Of a stretch of DNA of 13,256 bases, positions 7,358 to 13,256 are shown piece after piece (within the stretch, counting starts at the first letter, position 1; every line of letters begins with the position of its first letter). This stretch comes from an uncultured Candidatus Melainabacteria bacterium. Lineage in GTDB: Bacteria > Cyanobacteriota > Vampirovibrionia > Gastranaerophilales > Gastranaerophilaceae. The position numbers and the translations under genes are program-made. A model generated the notes under the pieces. It was not told the origin of the DNA, made no database searches, and saw nothing but the letters and a program-made list of their open reading frames with translations. The stretch is taken from assembly GCA_946186335.1 (NCBI GenBank), contig CAMHMW010000037.1, positions 1 through 13,256 on the forward strand, written 5' to 3'.

Positions 7358-7841
7358 ACAAAAATACCATTTCGGGATTTTCCAAATCGTTGTGCATTTC
7401 AACTATTGTTTTATGTAAAACAGGATGTTCATATTCCGAATTTAATTCCATCATAGGAACAAGGTTAAACGCTCTTAAATGAACGTATTTGTGAGGAATA
7501 ACGAGGTTTTCTTCATTTATAATGTCCTTATTGTAAAAAAGAATGTCAATATCAATGGTTCTGTCCTCATAATTGCTTGCTGTTTTATGCTCTCTGCCGA
7601 GTTGTTTTTCAATACGCTGACATATATCCAAAAGTTCCTTCGGAGAGTATTTGGTTTTCACCTCAACTATGGCATTTACAAACCACGTTTTTGTATTCAT
7701 ATTCCAGGGTTCTGTTTCATAAAAAGCAGAAGTTCTGACAATAGTAATCCCCGAATCTGCTCCGAGCAGACCTGCTGCCTGCTGAACATAGCCGATTCTG
7801 TCACCTTTATTTGACCCTAAACTTAAATATACTATCGCCAT
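7335..7841 (-). CDS. folK: 2-amino-4-hydroxy-6-hydroxymethyldihydropteridine pyrophosphokinase
   Basis: HPPK transfers pyrophosphate from ATP to 6-hydroxymethyl-dihydropterin in folate synthesis. The 168 residues match the usual length of about 160. Motifs in order are YLSLGSNKGDR (5-15), YETEPW (41-46), FVNAIVEV (54-61), GREH (82-85), YEDRTIDIDIL (91-101) with D97 and D99 as the magnesium-binding pair, and IPHKYVHLRAF (115-125). The start cannot move downstream because LSLGSN begins the fold, yet the ATG is only seven bases from a near-consensus -10 box and has no useful ribosome site. A leaderless mRNA is therefore predicted. It is the first gene of a two-gene unit with the flavoprotein. 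No other folate gene is in view. Identity is very secure. Confidence 0.96.
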   Translation of the reverse strand: MAIVYLSLGSNKGDRIGYVQQAAGLLGADSGITIVRTSAFYETEPWNMNTKTWFVNAIVEVKTKYSPKELLDICQRIEKQLGREHKTASNYEDRTIDIDILFYNKDIINEENLVIPHKYVHLRAFNLVPMMELNSEYEHPVLHKTIVEMHNDLENPEMVFLYGTRVDF

Positions 7842-7847
7842 ATTCCG

Positions 7848-7876
7848 ATTTTATAAATTTTTGTGTATTGTGTCAA
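7848..7876 (-). promoter_or_regulatory. Near-consensus promoter giving a leaderless folK mRNA
   Basis: On the minus strand a perfect TTGACA (7876-7871) is followed after exactly 17 bp by TAAAAT (7853-7848). Seven bases further on is position 7841, the A of the folK ATG. The -35 box overlaps a 12-bp palindrome. Confidence 0.75.
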
Positions 7877-7884
7877 CATGTTGA
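7873..7884. promoter_or_regulatory. 12-bp perfect palindrome, candidate operator between folK and waaA
   Basis: TCAACATGTTGA is a perfect inverted repeat that overlaps the folK -35 box and lies upstream of the waaA promoter. The position suits a dimeric regulator acting on both divergent genes. No regulator is identified. Confidence 0.4.
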
Positions 7885-7894
7885 GTTATTTTGA

Positions 7895-7956
7895 TGTATA
7901 ATTACTGTTATGATAACTTATGCAATTATAATATTTCTGATTATTCTTGTTATAAT
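7895..7956 (+). promoter_or_regulatory. Two alternative -10 elements for waaA
   Basis: TATAAT at 7897-7902 lies eight bases before the ATG at 7910. A second, extended -10 (TGTTATAAT, 7948-7956) lies five bases before the in-frame ATG at 7961. Neither has a good -35, and neither ATG has a ribosome site. Each would give an essentially leaderless message. Confidence 0.45.
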
Positions 7957-9217
7957 CTCAATGTTCAGCGAGCTGTTTTTGTACGGTCTTGTTACGACAT
8001 TTCTGTTTATATTGCTTTTACCGTTTTATTATATAGTCCGTGTTTTCAACGGTAAATTCTTATATGGTTGGAGAGAAAAATTAGGATTTTTCAGAGCTCC
8101 GCATCTCGGAGATAAGGTTATAATGTACCACGGGGTTTCTGTGGGGGAAGTAATTGCACTTGAAAATCTTATAAAAAAGACGAAAGAAATTTTTCCTGAA
8201 TATAAAATCGTAGTAACAACTGGGACAAAAACGGGGCAGGAAATTGCAAAAAAGAAATTCTCGGAAATTGCTGACTTTATCACATATTTCCCGTTTGATA
8301 TTCCGTTTTGTGTCGCATCGTTTATTGGAAAAGTTAATCCAAATATCGTTCTAATTGCTGAAACAGAATTGTGGCCCGTATTCTCATTCTTCTGTAAAGC
8401 AAAAAATATCAAACTGTACTGTATTAATGGAAGAATGTCAGATTCAACATACCATCTTTACAAACGGATGAAACACTTTTTTAAAATGGTTCTTTCAAAA
8501 TATACAAAAATTCTCACCCAAAGCGAGATAGACAAAAACAAACTCATTTCAATAGGCGCACCCGAAGACAGAACTTTTGTTATGAAAAACCTGAAATTTG
8601 ACGTAAAAAAATCAACCGAATCGGTAGATATGGGTCAGGACGGCTTCAGAGTAATTATTGCCGGCAGTACCCACAAAGGGGAAGACGAAATCGTTTTAAA
8701 AATATTTAAAGAAAAACACGAGAAATACCCCGATACAAAACTTCTCCTTGTACCAAGACACATGAACAGAGTACCGCAAATTACAACATTAGCAAACGAA
8801 CTGGAGTTGAATTTCGGATACCGTTCAAAAGATGACAAATTTACGGATAAAGACGTTATCATCCTTGATACTATGGGTGAATTGAGCAAAATGTATTCAA
8901 TATGCGCCTTTGCCTTTATTGGTGGGAGTTTTAACAAAACAGGCGGTCACAACCCCTTAGAAGCTACCGTTTACTCAAAGCCGACAATAACAGGGCCGTC
9001 TATCCATAACTTCCGTGATATTTACTGGCTCCTGTCACGTTCAAACGCAGGTAAAATTGTAAAAACGCCAAAAGAATTATCCGCATATATTGAAAAATTA
9101 TTATCGGATGCTGAATTTTATAATCAGGCATGCGAAGATTGTAAAACAATTTTTGCAGAACAACAAGGCGCCTTAGATGTTGTCATTGACGAATTAAAAA
9201 GGGTTATAAATAAATAA
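7910..9217 (+). CDS. waaA: 3-deoxy-D-manno-octulosonic acid (Kdo) transferase
   Basis: WaaA (KdtA) adds Kdo to the lipid A precursor at the cytoplasmic face of the inner membrane, so the cell is expected to make LPS. Numbered from the ATG at 7910 (435 residues), the motifs are an N-terminal membrane anchor, then HGVSVGEV (74-81) with E80 as the likely catalytic base, ETELWP (151-156), GSTHKGE (252-258), PRH (282-284), DTMGEL (320-325) and GGHNPLEA (345-352) of the GT-B C-terminal domain. The start is doubtful. From the ATG at 7961 (M18) the anchor and the distance to WREKLGF match E. coli KdtA closely and total length is 418, whereas the 7910 start adds a second hydrophobic run. I give the longer form and think 7961 is at least as likely. 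The gene ends six bases from the convergent exbD, with no terminator visible. Confidence 0.95.
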   Translation: MITYAIIIFLIILVIISMFSELFLYGLVTTFLFILLLPFYYIVRVFNGKFLYGWREKLGFFRAPHLGDKVIMYHGVSVGEVIALENLIKKTKEIFPEYKIVVTTGTKTGQEIAKKKFSEIADFITYFPFDIPFCVASFIGKVNPNIVLIAETELWPVFSFFCKAKNIKLYCINGRMSDSTYHLYKRMKHFFKMVLSKYTKILTQSEIDKNKLISIGAPEDRTFVMKNLKFDVKKSTESVDMGQDGFRVIIAGSTHKGEDEIVLKIFKEKHEKYPDTKLLLVPRHMNRVPQITTLANELELNFGYRSKDDKFTDKDVIILDTMGELSKMYSICAFAFIGGSFNKTGGHNPLEATVYSKPTITGPSIHNFRDIYWLLSRSNAGKIVKTPKELSAYIEKLLSDAEFYNQACEDCKTIFAEQQGALDVVIDELKRVINK

Positions 9218-9223
9218 GGAATT

Positions 9224-9607
9224 TTATATTTGGTCTAACGAAATAGCCTTAACTCCTGCATAACGGGCTTTATCCATAAGTTTTACAACAGCACCATGGG
9301 AAGAAGAACCGTCAGCCTGAATCAGTAAGCCGTCAGGGTATTTTTTTATTTCCTGAGATAAGACAGTTCCCAAAATATCAGGGTTTACTTCTTCATTATT
9401 TATGAGATACTTATCGCCTTGAGTAACAACTATTGTTAAAATCTGAGGGTCTTTATCGTCCATTTGTGATTGTTCAACATTTTCGGGAACGGTAAGACTT
9501 ATACCCTGTTTATCCAATAACGGAGCCACAACCATCATAATAATTAAAAGTACGAGGAAAATATCAGTTAACGGCGTTATATTGATTTCATTAAAAGTTT
9601 CTCTCAT
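9224..9607 (-). CDS. exbD: ExbD/TolR-family proton-channel subunit (second copy, distal)
   Basis: ExbD subunits pair with ExbB to turn proton flow into force on TonB-type proteins. This 127-residue copy has only about six residues before the conserved block (E7-P29) that contains the single membrane helix and the proton-carrying Asp, D15 in ITPLTD. The periplasmic ExbD domain follows (about 50-127), with DGLLIQADGSSSHGAVV (91-107) typical of the fold. It is the last gene of the Ton unit. Its ATG overlaps the stop of the preceding exbD as TAATG, a classic coupled arrangement. The helix block is identical in protein to the other copy but not in DNA. ExbD and TolR cannot be separated by sequence alone; the TonB partner favours ExbD. 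Confidence 0.93.
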   Translation of the reverse strand: MRETFNEINITPLTDIFLVLLIIMMVVAPLLDKQGISLTVPENVEQSQMDDKDPQILTIVVTQGDKYLINNEEVNPDILGTVLSQEIKKYPDGLLIQADGSSSHGAVVKLMDKARYAGVKAISLDQI

Positions 9608-10074
9608 TATTCTCTATCCCCCGGCACTTCTACCTGATGTTTTTTCTGTAACTCTCTTTCTTCTTTCTTGCTGAGGGGTTCACCCGCAACAATAAGTTTT
9701 TTGTATTCTGCATTTTGAGCGGCATCCATTACGTTCATAATAACCGAACTTCTGACTGCTTTATCCGCTTTTACAACAACCTCTGGATTTTCAGCATCAC
9801 CTCTGACTGCAAGCAGCTTGTCCGTTAACTGATTAGGCTTAATACTTTCACCGTTAATATACATAGAGCCATCCCTTGTTATGGATATTGTCGTTTTTTC
9901 ATCTTCAATATTCAGCCCGTTATTAATTTCCGGGGCTTCAACAGAGTTATCCATTGAACTGAATGTCGGCGCAACAACCATCATTATAATTAACAGAACC
10001 AAAAAGATATCCGTTAACGGTGTAATATTTATTTCAGTAAAAAGTTTTTGTTTTTTCTTATTTGAAAATGCCAT
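9607..10074 (-). CDS. exbD: ExbD/TolR-family proton-channel subunit (first copy, proximal)
   Basis: This 155-residue paralogue has a basic cytoplasmic N-terminus (SNKKKQK), then the conserved helix block E14-P36 with the proton-carrying Asp at D22, then the periplasmic domain (about 55-130). A charged tail (131-155, rich in Lys and Glu) is not usual for ExbD and is absent in the other copy. It starts 15 bases after exbB with a weak ribosome site, and its TAA stop is fused to the next ATG. Two different ExbD chains per operon occur in several phyla and suggest a mixed ExbD dimer in the ExbB ring; that pairing here is inference. Confidence 0.93.
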   Translation of the reverse strand: MAFSNKKKQKLFTEINITPLTDIFLVLLIIMMVVAPTFSSMDNSVEAPEINNGLNIEDEKTTISITRDGSMYINGESIKPNQLTDKLLAVRGDAENPEVVVKADKAVRSSVIMNVMDAAQNAEYKKLIVAGEPLSKKEERELQKKHQVEVPGDRE

Positions 10075-10089
10075 AATTATACCACTATA

Positions 10090-10767
10090 TTATAAATTTA
10101 CTCTTGAAACCGTTGATGTTGCCTGCTGAGTATATCTTGACTGAGTAGTCGGTGTTTCGCCGTCTGCATAACTCAAGAAGAGCAACTTGATAAGCTGGAA
10201 ATCATCCTCGTAGTGTTTAACAATTGATTGGAAAGAGTTAAACAGAATAACTGCGGCAATAGCAACACCTAAACCCATTGCAGTAGCAATAAGTGCTGAA
10301 CCGATACCTGACATAACATCAGCAGCCTGTCCCATTTGGCTTGAACCTGCCATTTCTTTAAATGTAAACAATATTCTTGTAACCGTACCCAACAAACCTA
10401 AGAACGGAGCAACACCACCTATTGTACCAAGTATTGTCAAGTGTCTTTCAAGTTTTCTTGTAGCTAGCGCTGCCGAAATGTCAAATGAACGGGAAAAACT
10501 TTCTTTCTGTTCCGAGAAAATTCTGACTGCTTCTTCAATAACTTCACCGATTACACCGCCGCAGCGAAGGGCAGTATTCTGAGCCGCTGTCATATCATTC
10601 TTTGACAAATCTCTGTTCAAATCTCTCATAATTGCCGCAATATCACGCTGGTTTTTTGAATAAAAAGACCATTTGCTAATCATAACTCCGACAACCAGAA
10701 TCGAACATGCGAATATCGGCAATAATATCCACCAGTCCATTTTAATAGCTTCAATAAGTAGTTCCAT
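10090..10767 (-). CDS. exbB: ExbB/TolQ/MotA-family proton-channel protein
   Basis: This inner-membrane protein forms the pentameric stator around the ExbD helices. The 225 residues show the standard three-helix layout: helix 1 at 13-31, a long cytoplasmic domain (32-110), helix 2 at about 111-136 with the family core APFLGLLGTV (120-129), and helix 3 at about 154-179 with GIGSALIATAMGLGVAI (154-170). The C-terminal tail (200-225) is Thr/Ser/Gln-rich. The start at 10767 has AGAGGAT about eight bases upstream. It lies 39 bases after tonB and 15 bases before the first exbD, so one transcript is likely. Family assignment is firm; ExbB rather than TolQ is chosen from the tonB neighbour, since no pal or tolB is seen. 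Confidence 0.95.
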   Translation of the reverse strand: MELLIEAIKMDWWILLPIFACSILVVGVMISKWSFYSKNQRDIAAIMRDLNRDLSKNDMTAAQNTALRCGGVIGEVIEEAVRIFSEQKESFSRSFDISAALATRKLERHLTILGTIGGVAPFLGLLGTVTRILFTFKEMAGSSQMGQAADVMSGIGSALIATAMGLGVAIAAVILFNSFQSIVKHYEDDFQLIKLLFLSYADGETPTTQSRYTQQATSTVSRVNL

Positions 10768-10806
10768 AATTTTATCCTCTTTTCTTGTATTACTTTTCCC
10801 TAATCA

Positions 10807-12033
10807 CTAATATTTTGTTGCTCCAAATACATTATAATCAAATGTAAATTGAATATCTATATTTTGACCTTTGTATTCGGGCGGTAACGGTCTGAACGGA
10901 GCAGCCAGTTTTACCGCATTTATCGCCGCATTGTCCGCATTCGGCAAACCTGATGATTTAAACACACTGCAAGATAATAATCTGCCGTCTTTTGCAATTT
11001 TGAATAATAAAACAACACGTTTACTTTCATTACCCTTTGGCGGATCCCAATTCATTTTGATACGTCTTTGCAATTCTTTCATATATGGGCCGAAGTCAGG
11101 TTCTCTTATGGCATCGATACCGGGACGTCCCCCGCCTCCGCCGGGATTTCCGCCGCCTGAACCTGTGCCGCCGCCTGAACCTGTACCACGCCCGCTTGTA
11201 CCTGAACCGCTGCCGGTTTTAGAGCCTGAGCCGCTGCCGATAGGAGCAAGTGACGGGTTTGGAGAATATGTACCACCGCCTTGTGTACCACCGTTTTTGG
11301 ATGAACCTGAACCGCTGACGGGCCCTGTTGCATACTGTCCTGTGGTTGTACCACCTGACGGCACAGGAACTTTAAACGGCGAAGTTGAGGGTCTTTGAAC
11401 CGCTTTCGGCGTATTTTCCGGTCTCATTGACGGACGAGGTGTAGGAGCCGTTGGTCTTGCCACCTGTGGTTTTGGGACTGCAGGTGTAGGTGTCGGTGCA
11501 GGAGCAACATACTTTTGTGTAGTTGTAGTTTGCGTAGGCTTCTGAACCGGTTTTTGGGTAATCTGCTGAGTTATTTTATTTAATATACTCGGCTTTTTGG
11601 AAGCCGGAGAGGGTGACGGAGCAGACGGTTTCGGTTTTTGTGCCGGACTTGCTGAAGGCATGGAAACAGGTCTTTTCGGATCATTTATCCCTCCGGTTCT
11701 TGAATTTTTATCCGCTCTGAATTTTGTATTCTTATCCTTTGGAGTATCTTCTTTATCAACCAAAACAAATTCTATATCCTGAACTTTTGGTTTTGGTTTG
11801 TCAAACAAATGAAAGTTTATTCCGAAAAATGCCAATATTGCGGTTATTAAAAGACAAATACCGATTACAACCGGGTGTAGAACAGATGATATTACGATAC
11901 CCTTTTTCAAAGATACGGATTCCTTATCCTCCCTTGTAACTGCGGGCATTCTGTACTCTGTGTATTGTTTTCTTGTACCCGAATATTGAGTTGTACTTTT
12001 TGTATTTTCTGTGTATTTTCCTAATAGTGACAT
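10807..12033 (-). CDS. tonB: TonB-family energy transducer with long Pro- and Gly-rich linker
   Basis: TonB spans the periplasm and passes ExbBD-derived force to outer-membrane receptors. In this 408-residue protein, residues 1-44 are an unusually long cytoplasmic tail. One membrane helix follows (about 45-71), with the S-x-x-x-H pattern (S49, H53) matching the functional Ser/His of TonB helices. Next come a Pro/Lys-rich segment (120-225), a Gly/Ser-rich segment (227-305), and a TonB/TolA-like C-terminal domain (312-404) with YMKELQRRIKMNWDPP (317-332) and AAPFRPLPPEY (377-387). The start is ATG at 12033, preceded by TTAGGG seven bases away; a TTG at 12051 in the same frame has no ribosome site. 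It is much longer than the 239-residue E. coli TonB because of the linker. TolA is the alternative. Confidence 0.92.
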   Translation of the reverse strand: MSLLGKYTENTKSTTQYSGTRKQYTEYRMPAVTREDKESVSLKKGIVISSVLHPVVIGICLLITAILAFFGINFHLFDKPKPKVQDIEFVLVDKEDTPKDKNTKFRADKNSRTGGINDPKRPVSMPSASPAQKPKPSAPSPSPASKKPSILNKITQQITQKPVQKPTQTTTTQKYVAPAPTPTPAVPKPQVARPTAPTPRPSMRPENTPKAVQRPSTSPFKVPVPSGGTTTGQYATGPVSGSGSSKNGGTQGGGTYSPNPSLAPIGSGSGSKTGSGSGTSGRGTGSGGGTGSGGGNPGGGGGRPGIDAIREPDFGPYMKELQRRIKMNWDPPKGNESKRVVLLFKIAKDGRLLSCSVFKSSGLPNADNAAINAVKLAAPFRPLPPEYKGQNIDIQFTFDYNVFGATKY

Positions 12034-12093
12034 TTTATTCCCTAACAACAAATCTGATTTACTATCATTTGTCTTGATTGTATTTTAAAATAT

Positions 12094-12107
12094 TAATAAT
12101 ATTATTA
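12094..12107. repeat. 14-bp AT-only palindrome between the VirB10-like gene and tonB
   Basis: TAATAATATTATTA is a perfect palindrome ten bases after the stop of the upstream gene. It has no GC stem or T-tract, so it is a poor terminator and more likely lets transcription continue into tonB or marks a regulator site. The 84-bp gap shows no convincing separate tonB promoter. Confidence 0.35.
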
Positions 12108-12117
12108 CCCGATTTTA

Positions 12118-12852
12118 CTATTCTTGTGTATTAATCGGATTAACCGTTATCGGCTGAGTTAATGTTAACTCCAACATAGCGTTGACGGGAATTTCAACAT
12201 CACTTCCCTTATCCCAGATGGATTTTGCAAGACCACCACCCGCGCCGACAGCAGTTGCCAGTGCTGTTCCTCTGCCGATACTTCCTCCTGCCAATGGTGA
12301 AATTATAACACCCGCAAGAGCACCTGCACCTGCACCTAAAGCCAAATCCTTTGCATAGTCTTTTGCTACATCCATTTTCGTGCCGCCAATAAGCGTTCCT
12401 GTGCTGTCACTTGTCTTAATAACAGCAGAAATCGGAATATTCTGACCGTTCGGAGTTATGATACTTGTAAATCTTAATGTTAATTTACCGTTTAAACTTC
12501 CATGTTTTGCTTTTGAAGCATCAATGACAGTACCGACAACAGAACTTCCCGCAGGGGCAATAAGATTACCGTTATAGTAAAAATCAGAATTTAATGCCAT
12601 TGTAACAGTCTGACCTGCAACTGCAGTTTCAGAACTTACCGGTGTTGTCAAAACCGCACGAAATTCCTGTCCTGCCGGAACAGTCACAATACGACCTTTT
12701 AATGTATTATTTTCAACTCTGTATGTTTCTTGAGAATAAGCATCCGAATTATAAGCGGGGACAATTGCTTCCTGCTGATAGGAGTAATTTGAGGCAGCAA
12801 ATACTGAATTTGCACCTAATAACAACAATCCTGCCAATAATATTTTTTTCAT
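12118..12852 (-). CDS. Exported VirB10/TrbI-like beta-domain protein with glycine-zipper segment
   Basis: This 244-residue protein begins with a clear signal peptide (MKKILLAGLL..., predicted cleavage after VFA at 19). Residues 50-145 follow the VirB10/TrbI pattern: a protective G-x-x-F-x-A-x-L strand (GQEFRAVL, 61-68), a D-x-x-Y-N-G turn (90-95), LIAPAGSSVVGTV (97-109), and LTLRFTSI plus PNGQNIPI (124-141). A Gly/Ala-rich zipper (about 169-208) follows, then SDVEIPVNAMLELTLTQPI (217-235), resembling the last VirB10 strand. No other type IV secretion gene is present, so this is probably a stand-alone periplasmic or outer-membrane relative. AGGAGGG lies seven bases before ATG. It has its own promoter and is directly upstream of tonB in the same direction, suggesting an envelope role. 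The fold call is inference. Confidence 0.88.
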   Translation of the reverse strand: MKKILLAGLLLLGANSVFAASNYSYQQEAIVPAYNSDAYSQETYRVENNTLKGRIVTVPAGQEFRAVLTTPVSSETAVAGQTVTMALNSDFYYNGNLIAPAGSSVVGTVIDASKAKHGSLNGKLTLRFTSIITPNGQNIPISAVIKTSDSTGTLIGGTKMDVAKDYAKDLALGAGAGALAGVIISPLAGGSIGRGTALATAVGAGGGLAKSIWDKGSDVEIPVNAMLELTLTQPITVNPINTQE

Positions 12853-12881
12853 ATCAATCCCTCCTCTTATGTCTTAACAAC

Positions 12882-12909
12882 ATTTTAGCGTAGATATACC
12901 ATTTGTCAA
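12882..12909 (-). promoter_or_regulatory. Near-consensus promoter upstream of the VirB10-like and Ton genes
   Basis: On the minus strand TTGACA (12909-12904) and TAAAAT (12887-12882) are separated by 16 bp. Transcription would start near 12875, about 20 bases before the ATG and just ahead of the AGGAGGG site. It is the only strong promoter seen for the five-gene run down to 9224. Confidence 0.72.
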
Positions 12910-12931
12910 TTTGTTAACACTATAACGCCGA

Positions 12932-12947
12932 GAACAAAAAATTGTTC
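12932..12947. repeat. Inverted repeat GAACAA-N4-TTGTTC upstream of the Ton-region promoter
   Basis: A perfect 6-bp inverted repeat (12932-12937 with 12942-12947) around an A-tract lies 22 bp upstream of the -35 box and 46 bp after the stop of the right-hand gene. It may be a regulator site. A terminator role is weak because no T-run follows the stem on either strand. Confidence 0.35.
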
Positions 12948-12993
12948 ATTTCATGTCAAAAAACTGCAAACACAAAATTTATCAATACACTCA

Positions 12994-13256
12994 TTAGTAT
13001 TCTGTTATAGTATGAGTCACTTCTGTCGGGGCAGTCAAGACAATAATCTGTTGTTCTCCTACAGGGAGTTTCGTATGAGTCCCCATCATACGTGTTCCAC
13101 CCGGACGCATCTGGAGGGTTGCCCCTCTGTGAATCCAGCCAATTCCCTGAAATCTGTCCTGATAATGCGGCATTTTGACCCATTCTGCAGGAGGAGTTAA
13201 ACCGCCGCCTATAAGGTTGTCATTTGAGGTATATATATAACCTTTTACGGGAATTT
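12994..13256 (-). CDS. C-terminal 86 codons of an unrecognised protein (cut by right edge)
   Basis: An open frame enters from the right edge and ends at TAA (12994-12996), immediately followed by an in-frame TGA (12991-12993). I do not recognise the family. The visible part is hydrophilic and beta-like, including KGYIYTSNDNLIGGG, GWIHRGATLQMRPGGTR and a C-terminal strand pattern QQIIVLTAPTEVTHTITEY. There is no membrane segment or low complexity. Codon use and the absence of stops over the whole 263 bases, compared with broken neighbouring frames, support it as coding. It is upstream of, and in the same direction as, the VirB10-like gene, but a strong promoter lies between them. An opposing frame at 13012-13200 is probably a shadow of it. 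Confidence 0.75.
   Translation of the reverse strand, partial: IPVKGYIYTSNDNLIGGGLTPPAEWVKMPHYQDRFQGIGWIHRGATLQMRPGGTRMMGTHTKLPVGEQQIIVLTAPTEVTHTITEY

Noticed and set aside
7358..7402. Upstream ATG at 7402 as the true start of the flavoprotein gene
   Set aside because: It would add 15 residues unlike the family ahead of a normal N-terminus (M-x6-K-R-I-A-V-I-G-G-G) and deepen the overlap with folK.
10871..11398. A 175-codon Pro/Gly-rich open frame on the plus strand
   Set aside because: It is the complement of the Pro/Gly-rich linker of tonB. GC-rich repeats of Gly and Pro codons leave the opposite strand open; it has no ribosome site and no recognisable domain.
12932..12947. LexA-type (SOS) box
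   Set aside because: The half-sites GAAC and GTTC are eight bases apart rather than four, and no damage-response gene follows.
12956..13200. Open frames on both strands at the right edge (12956-13183 minus; 13012-13200 plus)
   Set aside because: The minus frame ending at 12994 is open to the window edge and reads as a better protein; the others have odd composition and no ribosome sites.

Overview
The window is AT-rich bacterial DNA from an anaerobic, diderm (LPS-bearing) organism. Pyruvate:ferredoxin oxidoreductase points to fermentative anaerobic metabolism. A Kdo transferase (WaaA) and an ExbB/ExbD/TonB energy-transducing set point to a Gram-negative envelope. Two otherwise unrelated hypothetical proteins begin with polar tails carrying a short Phe-Gly tag (DTVSFGA, NPAFGIK). 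From memory of that group this resembles gut Melainabacteria (Gastranaerophilales); the threonyl-tRNA synthetase without a TGS domain fits a cyanobacterial-side relationship. This lineage call is an inference, with moderate confidence.

Layout, left to right. (1) 1-2131, minus: the first 710 codons of nifJ, cut by the left edge in its first [4Fe-4S] motif. (2) 2324-3754, plus: a 476-residue tagged protein whose middle part resembles a divergent RelA/SpoT nucleotidyltransferase domain. It converges on thrS (3788-5587, minus), and the two share one hairpin terminator. (3) thrS has a clear promoter and a roughly 108-nt leader with three successive hairpins, and is divergent from a small tagged orphan gene (5785-6156, plus). 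(4) 6149-7841, minus: folK followed by an HI0933/YhiN-type flavoprotein, overlapping by about 23 bp. The flavoprotein gene contains a 58-bp palindromic repeat-like sequence read in frame. (5) waaA (7910 or 7961 to 9217, plus) is divergent from folK. The promoters here lie so close to the start codons that leaderless mRNAs are predicted on both sides. (6) 9224-12033, minus: tonB, exbB, exbD, exbD, preceded by a secreted VirB10-like beta-domain protein (12118-12852) with its own TTGACA/TAAAAT promoter. (7) 12994 to the right edge, minus: the last 86 codons of an unrecognised gene.

The most coherent functional unit is the 9.2-12.9 kb Ton/Tol-like system: an inner-membrane proton-driven motor (ExbB plus two ExbD paralogues), a periplasm-spanning TonB with a long Pro/Gly-rich linker, and an exported protein of unknown role upstream. 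No receptor or Pal gene is in view. I saw no tRNA, rRNA, CRISPR array or transposase. No gene-free stretch exceeds 300 bases.
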